NCBI RefSeq assembly: GCF_019457535.1
Contig: NZ_CP080417.1
Span: 1,178,001 to 1,242,000, forward strand
Direction: 5' to 3'
Length of the DNA: 64,000 bases
Source: Shewanella halotolerans
GTDB taxonomy: Bacteria; Pseudomonadota; Gammaproteobacteria; Enterobacterales; Shewanellaceae
A program made the translations under genes and the position numbers. Below are positions 19,948-28,347 of the stretch, piece by piece (within the stretch, counting starts at the first letter, position 1; the number at the start of each line of letters is the position of its first letter). The notes beneath the pieces are model-generated. The model saw nothing but the letters and a program-made list of their open reading frames with translations. It was not told where the DNA came from and did not search any database.

Positions 19948-20715
19948 TTAGAGCGTCAGGCCGCCATCCACCACCAGGGTTTCCCCCGTGGTGTAGCTGC
20001 TGGCATCGCTGACTAGGTAGAGCACGGCGCCGGCCATCTCGCTGGGCACGGCGTGGCGGCCCATGGGGATCCTGGCGATCAGCTGCTGATAGATCTTGTC
20101 GTTACTGAACAGGGCGCCGGCAAACTGGGTCTTGGTGAAACCAGGCAGCAGGGCGTTGCAGCGGATCCCAAGCGGCGCGCACTCCTTGGCAAAGGCCTTG
20201 GTCATGCTGACCACGGCCGCCTTGCTGATGGAGTAGATCCCCTGCATCTCGCCGGGCTGCAGCGCATTGACCGAGGCGGTGTTGAGGATCACCCCGTGGC
20301 CCTGCTCGCGCATCATGCGACCGGCGGTGACCGACATAAAGAAGTAGCCCCTCAGGTTTACCTCCATGGTCTTGTTGAAGGCATTGAGATCCGTATCGAG
20401 GATATGGCCGAAGTAGGGGTTGGTGGCGGCGTTGTTGACCAGGATATCCAGCCTGCCGTGTTTGGCCTGGATCTGCTCGAAGGTGGCCTGGATGGCCTCG
20501 AGATCCCCCACATGACAGGCCATCGCCTCGGCGCTGCCGCCATTGTCGATGATCTGCTCGGCCACTGCCTGGCAACCTTCGGTCTTGCGGCTGGCGACAA
20601 TCACATGGGCGCCATAGGCGGCCAACAGCTCGGCGATGGCGGCGCCTATGCCGCGACTGGCACCGGTTACCAGGGCGATACGCCCGCTTAGGTCAAACAG
20701 TGATTTATTATCCAT
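19948..20715 (-). CDS. Short-chain dehydrogenase/reductase (SDR)
   Basis: This is a second classical SDR, 255 residues. It has TGASRGIG near residue 18, NNAA (a slight variant of NNAG) near 95, serine in LNTASVNAL and the YSISKAA catalytic pair near 160. It ends TTGETLVVDGGL. It starts 4 bases after the kinase stop, so translation is probably coupled. Two SDRs in one operon, besides the dehydrogenase domain of the FadJ-type protein, suggest that an extra hydroxyl or keto group is handled. Confidence 0.88.
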   Translation of the reverse strand: MDNKSLFDLSGRIALVTGASRGIGAAIAELLAAYGAHVIVASRKTEGCQAVAEQIIDNGGSAEAMACHVGDLEAIQATFEQIQAKHGRLDILVNNAATNPYFGHILDTDLNAFNKTMEVNLRGYFFMSVTAGRMMREQGHGVILNTASVNALQPGEMQGIYSISKAAVVSMTKAFAKECAPLGIRCNALLPGFTKTQFAGALFSNDKIYQQLIARIPMGRHAVPSEMAGAVLYLVSDASSYTTGETLVVDGGLTL

Positions 20716-20719
20716 GGCG

Positions 20720-21757
20720 TTACTCCTTTATCTGATCGGCGATGGCTTCCAGCGCCATTTCCGCCAGTGGCCCTACATGCTGGCCCAGCTCGGCGGCGTT
20801 CTTGTTGGAGGCATTACCATCGATGGCGCGCTTGGCGACGCCCTGAATGATGGCCGCCAGGCGGAAGAAACTAAAGGCGATGTAGAAACCGAAGTTGTCT
20901 ATCTTGTCTATGCCGGTGCGTTGGCAGTAGCTGGCCACATAGGCCTGCTCATCTGGGATCCCAAGCTCGGCCAGGTCTTTGCCGCGAAGACCGGACACTG
21001 TGCCTATGGCGGGCATGCGCATCTGCATGCAGAGATAGCCAAGATCGGCAAAGGGGTGGCCCAGGGTCGAGAGCTCCCAGTCCAGCAGGGCGACGGCTTT
21101 TGGCTTAGTTGGGTGGAACATCAGGTTGTCCAGTCGGTAGTCGCCGTGAACCAGTGATATCCGGCCGTCATCTTGTGGAATGTTACTGCCCAGCCAAGTC
21201 ATCAAGGCTTCCATCGCCTCAATATGACCGGTCTGCGAGGCGCGGTATTGGCTGCTCCAGCGGTCGAACTGGCGCTGGAAGTAGTTGCCGGGCCGGCCGT
21301 AATCACTAAGGCCCACCTTGTCGATATCGACGCTGTGCAGCGCCGCTAATACCCGGTTCATCTCATCGTACAGCTGGCCACGCTCCTCGCGGCTCACTTC
21401 GGGTAGGGCGGCGTCCCAATAGATGCGGCCCTCGCAGTACTCCATCAGGTAGAACATTGAGCCTATGACGCTGGTGTCTTCACAGAGGTGATACACCTTG
21501 GCCACCGGCACATCTGTGTCGGCCAGCGCCTTGAGCACCCGGTACTCGCGATCCACCGCATGGGCGGATTTGAGCAGCTTGCCCGGCGGCTGGCGGCGCA
21601 GTACATAGGTGCCAGACGCCGTCGTCAGCTTGAAGGTGGGGTTAGACTGGCCACCGGCAAACTTCTCGATCTGCATTGGCCCCTTAAAGCCGGCTACATG
21701 GGCCTCGAGATAGGGCTGGAGTGTGTCGAGATCCAGACTCTCTACGGCGCGGCTCAT
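20720..21757 (-). CDS. Aminoglycoside-phosphotransferase-like kinase (ACAD10/11-N / LvaA-like)
   Basis: This 345-residue APH-fold kinase has SLVHGDYRLDNLMFHP (the HxDxxxxN catalytic loop) near residue 200 and ALLDWELSTLGHPFADLGY (the metal-binding aspartate) near 220. The N-lobe lysine motif is in YVLRRQPPGKLL. Its ATG overlaps the acyl-CoA dehydrogenase stop (ATGA). Vertebrate ACAD10/ACAD11 carry this kinase fused to a dehydrogenase. In Pseudomonas levulinate catabolism, LvaA phosphorylates 4-hydroxyacyl-CoA before a dehydrogenase acts. A similar role here is inference, not antibiotic resistance. Confidence 0.88.
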   Translation of the reverse strand: MSRAVESLDLDTLQPYLEAHVAGFKGPMQIEKFAGGQSNPTFKLTTASGTYVLRRQPPGKLLKSAHAVDREYRVLKALADTDVPVAKVYHLCEDTSVIGSMFYLMEYCEGRIYWDAALPEVSREERGQLYDEMNRVLAALHSVDIDKVGLSDYGRPGNYFQRQFDRWSSQYRASQTGHIEAMEALMTWLGSNIPQDDGRISLVHGDYRLDNLMFHPTKPKAVALLDWELSTLGHPFADLGYLCMQMRMPAIGTVSGLRGKDLAELGIPDEQAYVASYCQRTGIDKIDNFGFYIAFSFFRLAAIIQGVAKRAIDGNASNKNAAELGQHVGPLAEMALEAIADQIKE

Positions 21758-23004
21758 GATACGACTCCCTGATTTTGGCTGCCGAGGTGAGCGGCATGAA
21801 TGTCGCGGGCCAGGTTACGACCCAGCTGCATCATATGCACCTGATCTGGGCCGTCGGCCAGACGGATGGAGCGGGTTATCGTGTAGGCCTTGGCCAGGAA
21901 GAAGTCCTGACTCAGACCACCGCCGCCGTGGATCTGAATGGCGCGGTCGATAACGGCGCAGCCCATGTTGGGGGCGACAATCTTGATCATGGCGATCAGG
22001 TCTTTGGCGGCCTTGTTGCCGCCCTGATCCATCTTGGCCGCCGCCTTGAGGGTCAGCAGGCGAGCTTGCTCGATCTCGCAGGCCGACTTGGCGATGGTTT
22101 CACGTACAGACTGTTGCTTGCTCAGTGGCTTGCCGAAGGCGATGCGGGTCTCGGCCCGTTCACACATCTGCTCCAGCGCGCGCTGGGCCAGGCCCACGGT
22201 ACGCATGCAGTGGTGAATGCGGCCTGGGCCGAGGCGGCCTTGGGCGATTTCGAAGCCGCGTCCTTCACCCAGCAGCATGTTGCTTACCGGCACGCGGACA
22301 TTGTCGTAAATCACCTCTGCATGGCCCTCGGGGGCATCGTCATAGCCAAACACCTTCATGGGGCGTACGACCTTGACCCCTGGGGTGTTGGCCGGCACCA
22401 GTATCATAGACTGCTGAATGTATTTGTTGCTGTTATCGGGGTCTGTTTTGCCCATCACGATATGGATTTGGGTGTGATTGTTACAGGCGCCTGAGATATA
22501 CCACTTGCGGCCGTTGATCACATACTCGTCGCCGTCGCGGACGATGGAGGTCTCGACGTTGGTGGCATCGGAGGAGGCGACATCGGGTTCTGTCATGGAG
22601 AAGGCCGAGCGGATCTCGCCATTTAGCAGGGGCTGCAACCAGCGTTCCTGTTGTTCCTTATTACCGTAGCGGGCCAGCACCTCCATGTTACCCGTGTCTG
22701 GCGCGCTACAGTTAAACACCTCTGAGGCCCAGTAGACTCGGCCCATGATCTCGGCCAGGGGGGCATATTCAAGGTTAGTCAGGCCTGGGCTGAATTCACC
22801 ATAGACTTGGGGCAGGAAGAGGTTCCACAGGCCGGCGTCTTTGGCCTTGGCCTTCAGCTCGCCCAAGATGGCCGGTGACTCCCAGCGATCGCCTTCTTCG
22901 ACCTGTTGCTCCCACAGGGATTCGTTGGGGTAGATGTGTTCATCCATGAAGGCCAGCAGACGTTCGCGCAGCGCTTGTACTTTGGGTGAGAATTCGAAGT
23001 TCAT
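21754..23004 (-). CDS. Acyl-CoA dehydrogenase (ACAD10/11-like)
   Basis: This FAD enzyme has 416 residues from the ATG at 23004, which is preceded by AAAGGA. The longer ORF start would run into the upstream gene. Visible are the FAD/substrate segment FSMTEPDVASSDATN near residue 150, ISGACNNHTQIHI, IHGGGGLSQDFFLAKAYTITRSIRLADGPDQVH near the C terminus and helical bundles between. The last gives the arginine and glycine-rich FAD contacts. It overlaps the kinase gene by 4 bases, mirroring the fused vertebrate ACAD11. With the kinase it could process a phosphorylated hydroxyacyl-CoA; ordinary acyl-CoA oxidation is the alternative. Confidence 0.9.
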   Translation of the reverse strand: MNFEFSPKVQALRERLLAFMDEHIYPNESLWEQQVEEGDRWESPAILGELKAKAKDAGLWNLFLPQVYGEFSPGLTNLEYAPLAEIMGRVYWASEVFNCSAPDTGNMEVLARYGNKEQQERWLQPLLNGEIRSAFSMTEPDVASSDATNVETSIVRDGDEYVINGRKWYISGACNNHTQIHIVMGKTDPDNSNKYIQQSMILVPANTPGVKVVRPMKVFGYDDAPEGHAEVIYDNVRVPVSNMLLGEGRGFEIAQGRLGPGRIHHCMRTVGLAQRALEQMCERAETRIAFGKPLSKQQSVRETIAKSACEIEQARLLTLKAAAKMDQGGNKAAKDLIAMIKIVAPNMGCAVIDRAIQIHGGGGLSQDFFLAKAYTITRSIRLADGPDQVHMMQLGRNLARDIHAAHLGSQNQGVVS

Positions 23005-23015
23005 GGTAGATTCCT

Positions 23016-23690
23016 TTAGCTGTAGCTGACCGAATCCCATCTGTCTGGGCGATCCAGATGGGGGGTGGCATTGATGCCAGTAACATAGGTGGTAGTTTCA
23101 GAGAAATAACAGTGGGTGATCCCCGAGTTCTTGCTCTGTAAATTTAAGTTGATAACCGTCTGGGCACCAAAGCCCATGATTTGGCTCAGGGCAACGCTGA
23201 TGGCGCCGCCCGAGGTGGCAACCAGAGTGTTGCCCTTGGGCTGACTGCGGGCAAAATCCAGCCCGTCGGCCACCCTTTGCTGAAAGTCCTGCCAGCTTTC
23301 CAGCGGCATCTCGGCGGGCAGGGCGTTCTCCGACCAGGCCAACATGGCGAGCCTGAGGCAGGAATACACCTCGCGGGGATTGCGCCAATCCCTGATGGCG
23401 TGCTGCGGGGCTGCCTCGCCGAAGCCTTTCAGTAGCGTCATAAAGTCAAACTCATTGAAGCCAGGGTGGCATTCAAATTCAAGGCTGTGCTCAAGCCCTT
23501 GGCAGATCGCCTCGGCCGACTGGCGATGGCGCGCCATATCGCCGCAGATGATGCGCTCGAAGCGGACGCTGCGCTCTTTGAGGTACTCACCCAACCAGAG
23601 GCACTGCTGGGTGCCCAGGTTTGAGAGCTGATCATAGTTGGCGCTGCCAAAGGAGGCCTGACCGTGCCGGATAAGATATAGCGCTGCCAT
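23016..23690 (-). CDS. Histidine-phosphatase-superfamily protein with altered second catalytic His
   Basis: This is a 224-residue protein of the phosphoglycerate-mutase/SixA superfamily. The N-terminal RHG (R8-H9-G10 in LYLIRHGQASFG) and the later arginine (DMARHRQSAEAI) are present. The usual HGG near the C terminus reads ATSGGAIS, so the second catalytic histidine is a serine. It may be a weak phosphatase or a binding protein. It lies inside the beta-oxidation operon, 20 bases after the thiolase and 11 before the dehydrogenase. A phosphatase-like gene beside a kinase gene suggests a phosphorylated intermediate. Confidence 0.85.
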   Translation of the reverse strand: MAALYLIRHGQASFGSANYDQLSNLGTQQCLWLGEYLKERSVRFERIICGDMARHRQSAEAICQGLEHSLEFECHPGFNEFDFMTLLKGFGEAAPQHAIRDWRNPREVYSCLRLAMLAWSENALPAEMPLESWQDFQQRVADGLDFARSQPKGNTLVATSGGAISVALSQIMGFGAQTVINLNLQSKNSGITHCYFSETTTYVTGINATPHLDRPDRWDSVSYS

Positions 23691-23710
23691 CAGTCTTGTT
23701 CCGAGCCCTG

Positions 23711-24895
23711 TTAGGCGACTTCAAACAGGCCGGCCGCACCCATGCCGCCGCCGATACACATGCCGACGACCACATATTTGACGCCGCGGCGCTTGCCTTC
23801 GATGAGCGCATGGCCCACCAGACGCGAGCCTGTCATGCCGTAGGGATGGCCGATAGAGATACCGCCGCCGTTGACGTTGTAGCGGGCGGGATCGATACCC
23901 AAATGGTCGCGGCAATATAGCACCTGCACCGCGAAGGCCTCGTTGATCTCCCACAGCCCGATATCATCTATGGTTAGGCCGTGCTGTTTCAGTAGCTTAG
24001 GGATGGCGTAGATGGGGCCTATGCCCATCTCTTCCGGCGCGCAGCCAGCCACCGCAATGCCGCGGTAGATGCCAAGTGGCGCCAGACCACGCTGCTCGGC
24101 CAGTTTACGCTCCATTACCACACAGGCGGATGCGCCGTCGCTGAGCTGGCTGGCGTTACCCGCAGTAATGAAGCCACCTTCGATCACAGGCGCCAGATTT
24201 TGCAGGCTCTCCATGGTGGTCGATGGGCGATTACACTCGTCGCGGTCCAGGGTCACCTCCTGGTAGGAGATCGCCTTGGTCTCGCGGTCCTGAATCGCCA
24301 TGGTGGTGGTGAAGGGCACGATTTCGTCGTCGAAGTAGCCGGCTTCCTGGGCGGCCGCGGTGCGCTGCTGCGACATCAAGGCGTAGATGTCCTGAGCCTC
24401 GCGGCTGATGCCATAGACCTTGGCGACATGTTCGGCGGTCTTCAGCATTGGCATGTAGGCGTGGGGCTCGAATTGCATCACGTTGGGGTCGGCGTTATCG
24501 GCGGCCCACTTCATATATTCATTCTGTACGGCGGTGATGTTTTCCTGGCCACCGGCAACCACTATCTGCTGTTGATCGACGATGATCTGTTTCGCGGCCA
24601 TGCCGATGGCCATCAAGCCCGATGAGCATTGACGGTCTATGGTCTGGGCCGAGACGGTGTTAGGCAGGCCGGCGGCAAGCACGGCGTTGCGGGCGATGTT
24701 CATCCCGGCTGTGCCTGCGGTGAGCACCGTGCCCATGATGGCATCATCTATCTCGCCGCCCTCGACCCCGGCGCGCTGGACGGCGTGCTTGATGCAGTGG
24801 CCCAGCATGGTAGGGGACTTAGTGTTGTTTAACGATCCGCGAAATGACTTTGCCATCCCGGTGCGGGCGGTGGATACAATTACGGCTTCTCTCAT
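23711..24895 (-). CDS. Acetyl-CoA acyltransferase (thiolase)
   Basis: This 394-residue thiolase cleaves 3-ketoacyl-CoA with CoA. The nucleophilic cysteine is in TIDRQCSSGLMA near residue 90. The C-terminal histidine is in GGGISIGHPYGMTGSR and the second cysteine in VVVGMCIGGGMGAAGLFE. NEAFAVQ is also present. It is the first gene of the seven-gene operon, facing the LysR gene across 187 bases that must hold both promoters. It finishes the cycle begun by the dehydrogenases and the FadJ-type enzyme. Confidence 0.93.
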   Translation of the reverse strand: MREAVIVSTARTGMAKSFRGSLNNTKSPTMLGHCIKHAVQRAGVEGGEIDDAIMGTVLTAGTAGMNIARNAVLAAGLPNTVSAQTIDRQCSSGLMAIGMAAKQIIVDQQQIVVAGGQENITAVQNEYMKWAADNADPNVMQFEPHAYMPMLKTAEHVAKVYGISREAQDIYALMSQQRTAAAQEAGYFDDEIVPFTTTMAIQDRETKAISYQEVTLDRDECNRPSTTMESLQNLAPVIEGGFITAGNASQLSDGASACVVMERKLAEQRGLAPLGIYRGIAVAGCAPEEMGIGPIYAIPKLLKQHGLTIDDIGLWEINEAFAVQVLYCRDHLGIDPARYNVNGGGISIGHPYGMTGSRLVGHALIEGKRRGVKYVVVGMCIGGGMGAAGLFEVA

Positions 24896-25082
24896 CTTGG
24901 ACTCCCTAAACTAATAGCGGATTGATGCTCAATCCTCGCATCTTTAATAATGGTTTAGACCGTTCGTTGGCGATCTTTGCGTTGAAAAAAGTATAGTGGC
25001 TGTACTAATATTTACGTACTTTATTATTTTGATACCTTGCTATTCATGTGATGTATATATCCAGCTGCCAACGGGAGCGCCT

Positions 25083-25979
25083 ATGCGCCTGCAAAATGTT
25101 GATTTGAATCTGTTTGTGGTGTTCGACGCCATCTACACCGAACGCAACCTAACCCGGGCAGCCGAGCGCCTCTGTATCACTCAACCCGCAGTTAGCAATG
25201 CCCTGAGCCGCCTGCGAACCAGCCTCAACGACCCTCTGTTTATCCGCACTCCCAAGGCCATGATGCCCACGCCCGTGGCAGAAAATATGATAGGCCAGGT
25301 GCGCGAAGCCCTGAAGCTGCTGAGCAGCAGCATGCAGCTCGGGGACAGCTTCGACCCCCTGCTCGCAGAGCATCACTTTCAGCTGGGAATGTTCGATGTA
25401 ACCGAGGAGACCATGTTGCCATCATTGCTTGCCGCCTTGCAGGTGCACGCGCCCAGGCTATCCATCTCCAGCTATCCGGTATCGCGGGAGGAGATGCTCA
25501 AGGAGTTTGTTTCCGGCAGGCTGGATTTGGCCATCGACGCCCCCATAGTGACTCATCCCGACCTTTACCATCATCCACTGGTTACTGTGCCCTATGTGTG
25601 CCTGGTGAGGAAGGATCATCCTGAGGTTGGCGACTCCCTGACGTTGGAGCAGTATTTGGCACTCTCCCATGTTCATGTCTCCAGCCGCCGTCAGGGGGTT
25701 GGTTATGTCGACGCCGCGCTTAACCGCCTCGGCAAGCATCGCAACATCCAGGTGCGCACCAAGCATCATCAGGCGGCGCCTAAGCTGGTGGCCGAGACGA
25801 ATCTGGCGACCACAGTACCCGAGAGCCTGGCGAAAAATACCGACCTTAAGGTGCTTAAACTGCCCTTCGAGGTGGAGCCGATAGAGTGGCATCTCTACTG
25901 GCATCGCAGCGCCGATCAGGATAACGCCAACCGCTGGTTGAGGGAGTTTATTACTGCGCTGATGCAGGGGCAGGGGTAG
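25083..25979 (+). CDS. LysR-family transcriptional regulator
   Basis: This regulator has 298 residues from the ATG at 25083. That start puts RLQNVDLNLFVVFDAIYTERNLTRAAERL at the N terminus as usual for the family, with GGGAG just upstream. The winged helix-turn-helix covers residues 1-60 (CITQPAVSNALSRLR). The remainder is the periplasmic-binding-protein-like effector domain. It is divergent from the thiolase operon, the typical position of a LysR activator of that operon, and its ligand would be a pathway intermediate. Confidence 0.9.
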   Translation: MRLQNVDLNLFVVFDAIYTERNLTRAAERLCITQPAVSNALSRLRTSLNDPLFIRTPKAMMPTPVAENMIGQVREALKLLSSSMQLGDSFDPLLAEHHFQLGMFDVTEETMLPSLLAALQVHAPRLSISSYPVSREEMLKEFVSGRLDLAIDAPIVTHPDLYHHPLVTVPYVCLVRKDHPEVGDSLTLEQYLALSHVHVSSRRQGVGYVDAALNRLGKHRNIQVRTKHHQAAPKLVAETNLATTVPESLAKNTDLKVLKLPFEVEPIEWHLYWHRSADQDNANRWLREFITALMQGQG

Positions 25980-26070
25980 ATTGGCGAATGTTCGCCTGCC
26001 ATCTTGGTCGTTGAAATCTAGCTATTGCCTTGACCACCTTGTTTATTGGCTGGAAGGTTGAATGTCACAC

Positions 26071-26220
26071 CTTCATCTTTATCTAACGCCTGCCCGGCGG
26101 GGGATGTGCAAGCACTCTTTTGGCACGCCGAGATTCCGTCCTTGGAGGCTTCGCGGCGGCGTCCATGCCGCCGAGAGCCAAAAGTGTGCTTACACCAGAA
26201 TCTAAACGTCTCTTCGATTT
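26071..26220 (+). repeat. Dispersed inverted-repeat element, copy B
   Basis: Left module and arm TGTGCAAGCACTCTTTTGGC (26105-26124) are answered by GCCAAAAGTGTGCTTACACC (26177-26196) and the end module GTCTCTTCGATTT. It shares both modules with copy A but has a shorter interior. An ORF across it (26120-26419) is a by-product of the repeat. Confidence 0.75.
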
Positions 26221-26248
26221 AAGGTTTTCTGTAATCCTATGGGGGGCT

Positions 26249-26368
26249 CATTTGGCGATTTGCACTGTCAGGGCGGTGACCTTCCGAGGCCGGGATGCCG
26301 AGGTAGAGCACACAGGGAGGTGCTTGATGCGTGTCACCGCAGGGATAGTGCAAGTCGGCACTCAAATG
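26249..26368. repeat. Long imperfect inverted repeat
   Basis: A left arm at 26249-26280 (CATTTG...TTGCACT...GCGGTGAC) pairs with the right arm 26331-26368 (GTCACCGC...AGTGCAA...CAAATG) around a 50-base centre. It lies between repeat copies B and E in an otherwise empty 760-base gap. Confidence 0.6.
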
Positions 26369-26447
26369 TCATGTGATGCTACCTATATGGCAAATCTATT
26401 GTCGCTTTTATCCAAATAGTTCTTGGCAAAATTTTTCGAGATTCTCA

Positions 26448-26480
26448 CTTCATGGCTACCTAACGTCGGCCCGGCGGAGG
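26448..26480 (+). repeat. Partial copy (left module) of the dispersed repeat, copy E
   Basis: About 28 of 33 bases match the left module of copy A (CTTCATGGC...CTAACG...GGCCCGGCGG). The arm and right module are missing. Confidence 0.6.
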
Positions 26481-26740
26481 CTCTTGATTGAATAAGTCGT
26501 AAGGCTGAATTTTTCGATATCTGGGTTTGAACTGGGGGAGGCTCGGTTTTTTTGAGTGCTTTCTTAGTTGCTTGTGAGATATAACTCTGATAACCAATTG
26601 CCGCTATTGAATAAATTGGTTTTTAGGCGGCTGGGTGTCGCCTCTTTGATGTTCAGGCTAGCTTGGGGCTACAAAGATTTAGCTAATTCGCAGTTAGGCG
26701 TGATTCAATTCAGAGCTAAGCGATTAAGGATACAGGGATT

Positions 26741-27394
26741 ATGTATAAAGTTGGCATCGTGTTGTTTGATGACTTTACCGATGTAGATTTCTTTTTGATG
26801 AATGACTTGCTGGGAAGAACCTCTGATAGCTGGACGGTCAGGATACTCGGCACTAAACCCGAGCATCATTCACAGCTAGGGATGACGGTGAAGACTGACG
26901 GCCATGTGTCTGAGGTAAAGGAGCAAGATGTCGTTCTTATCACCAGTGGTTATCGCGGTATTCCCGCGGCGTTGCAAGATGAGAATTTTATGTCTGCCTT
27001 AAAGCTCGACCCGAGCAGGCAGTTGATTGGCTCTATATGTGCGGGTTCCTTTGTGCTTCATGAACTGGGTTTGCTGAAGGGAAAGCTGCTAACGACAAAC
27101 CCAGATGCTAAGGCGGTTCTACAAGGCATGGGCGGTGATGTTCAGGATCGACCCCTGGTGATTGAGGGGAACATAGCAACCGCTGGTGGCTGTCTTTCTC
27201 TCCTCTATCTAGTGGGCTGGTTAGCCGAGCGTCTGTTCGACTCGGCTAAACGCAAACAGATCCAGAATCAGTTGATCCCCGCAGGGCAAATGGAGATATT
27301 CGAAACGCTTATTTCCGAGACTATCCAATCGGCCGAAACCGCCTATGAGCATCGCTTAGCGTGTGAGAGTGATGCCGAGTCTTTGGTGGTTTAG
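26741..27394 (+). CDS. DJ-1/PfpI-family protein (glutamine amidotransferase-like)
   Basis: This 217-residue DJ-1/PfpI protein has the nucleophile Cys100 in the elbow GSICAGSFVLHELGLL. It also has the N-terminal strand VGIVLFDDFTDVDFF, the acidic partner region around D14/D16, and IATAGGCLSLLYLVGW near the end. Related proteins include isonitrile hydratases, deglycases and chaperones, and also the amidotransferase half of GlxA-type regulators. No DNA-binding domain follows here. It stands alone, 65 bases before a small membrane-protein gene, in a repeat-rich region. Function is unassigned. Confidence 0.85.
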   Translation: MYKVGIVLFDDFTDVDFFLMNDLLGRTSDSWTVRILGTKPEHHSQLGMTVKTDGHVSEVKEQDVVLITSGYRGIPAALQDENFMSALKLDPSRQLIGSICAGSFVLHELGLLKGKLLTTNPDAKAVLQGMGGDVQDRPLVIEGNIATAGGCLSLLYLVGWLAERLFDSAKRKQIQNQLIPAGQMEIFETLISETIQSAETAYEHRLACESDAESLVV

Positions 27395-27459
27395 GGAGTA
27401 AGGTGCGCTTAGGCGTTAGCTGGTAAGCGTAAGATTCAGAAGTAAGTAAATGGAGTTAT

Positions 27460-27810
27460 ATGAAATTTCTGAAGCAATTGATCATGAAACCACTGGAAGG
27501 CTATCTAGAGCTAACCGCTTGGTTAATCTTTGCATGGCTGTACTTTCAAATCGTACTTTCCGCAACCGCAATTTTTTGTATGTTGAGTGTATTTGGATTT
27601 TATCTTTTTGACTTCGAAACGGCCTTAAATATCTGTTACGGCGCAGCTGGTGTCGGCGCTATTGCGGGTGTTGTTTGGGCCGAGAGAGTTCGTAAGACAC
27701 TCGGAATCATTACTTTTCATGCGTACCTTCTTTCAACTCCCGAAATTGAAGGTTGGCGTGATAAGCATGGAAACGTCATTCGTAAATGGAACAAACAGGG
27801 GAGTCATTAG
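27460..27810 (+). CDS. Small membrane protein of unknown function
   Basis: This is a 116-residue protein I do not recognise. It has two clear hydrophobic segments, roughly residues 17-48 (LTAWLIFAWLYFQIVLSATA and following) and 58-75 (CYGAAGVGAIAGVVWA). A basic N terminus and a soluble, charged C terminus of about 40 residues (EIEGWRDKHGNVIRKW) complete it. TGGAG stands just before the ATG. It may be cotranscribed with the DJ-1/PfpI gene, but the 65-base gap leaves that open. There is no motif suggesting activity. Confidence 0.65.
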   Translation: MKFLKQLIMKPLEGYLELTAWLIFAWLYFQIVLSATAIFCMLSVFGFYLFDFETALNICYGAAGVGAIAGVVWAERVRKTLGIITFHAYLLSTPEIEGWRDKHGNVIRKWNKQGSH

Positions 27811-27930
27811 GGCGTCCTGTTTGAATAGCATTTGGTGACACGCTGTAAGTCTTCAGACCTGCATGGATGCTGGAGAGGCGATTGAAGGTCGTACCTTGGC
27901 TGTAATTAATAGCCTGCGGCTCGCTTTTGT

Positions 27931-28110
27931 GCAGATACATCTGCTACACGCCGACTTTTTATTTCAAAGAGAGTCGTCCGTGGAGGCTCGACGATGGCAT
28001 CTGACCTACATGGATGTTGGGAATGCCAAAAAATGTTAGGAACATTTTTGGCCCTGCCATCGACGTCCGCAGATGCATCTACACTCGGTATCTATCGTCT
28101 CTTCGATTTG
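27931..28110 (+). repeat. Divergent copy of the dispersed repeat, copy D
   Basis: The end module CGTCTCTTCGATTT (from about 28096) and the preceding CATCTACACTCGG match copies A-C. The left part is diverged but rich in inverted repeats: GCAGAT-AC-ATCTGC (27931-27944) and a 12-base hairpin at 28025-28052. It fills most of the gene-free stretch 27811-28347. Confidence 0.5.
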
Positions 28111-28347
28111 GCGGTATTTGGTGCGAATAGCGAATCTAAAAACTGGATTACTTTTGCCCCATTCCGCGCCACAGCGCTAAGACAGGTTACTCGTTATCAT
28201 GAGCCAATTGGCCAAGTTTTAGTAATGATACAAAGTGTCCACTATTGCTGGTTCAGATCAAAGTGATACATGCCAATAAGCGTTTGTAATAAAAGTATAA
28301 AATCGATATCTTAGTAAAAGAGACAATGATACGAAATTACAAGGTTA

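Noticed and set aside
20720..21757. Aminoglycoside resistance gene
   Set aside because: The fold is APH-like, but the coupling to an acyl-CoA dehydrogenase and the operon context point to acyl-CoA metabolism.
26120..26419. 99-residue ORF in the gap after lysR
   Set aside because: It is the translation of a dispersed repeat and adjoining inverted repeat, has no Shine-Dalgarno and no family resemblance.
26690..27430. DJ-1/PfpI and small membrane genes as integron cassettes
   Set aside because: GTTAGGC-like strings flank the genes, but no paired core sites with a foldable attC were found and no integrase is present.
27994..28266. 90-residue ORF before the AT-rich gene
   Set aside because: It runs across repeat copy D; coding signal is absent.
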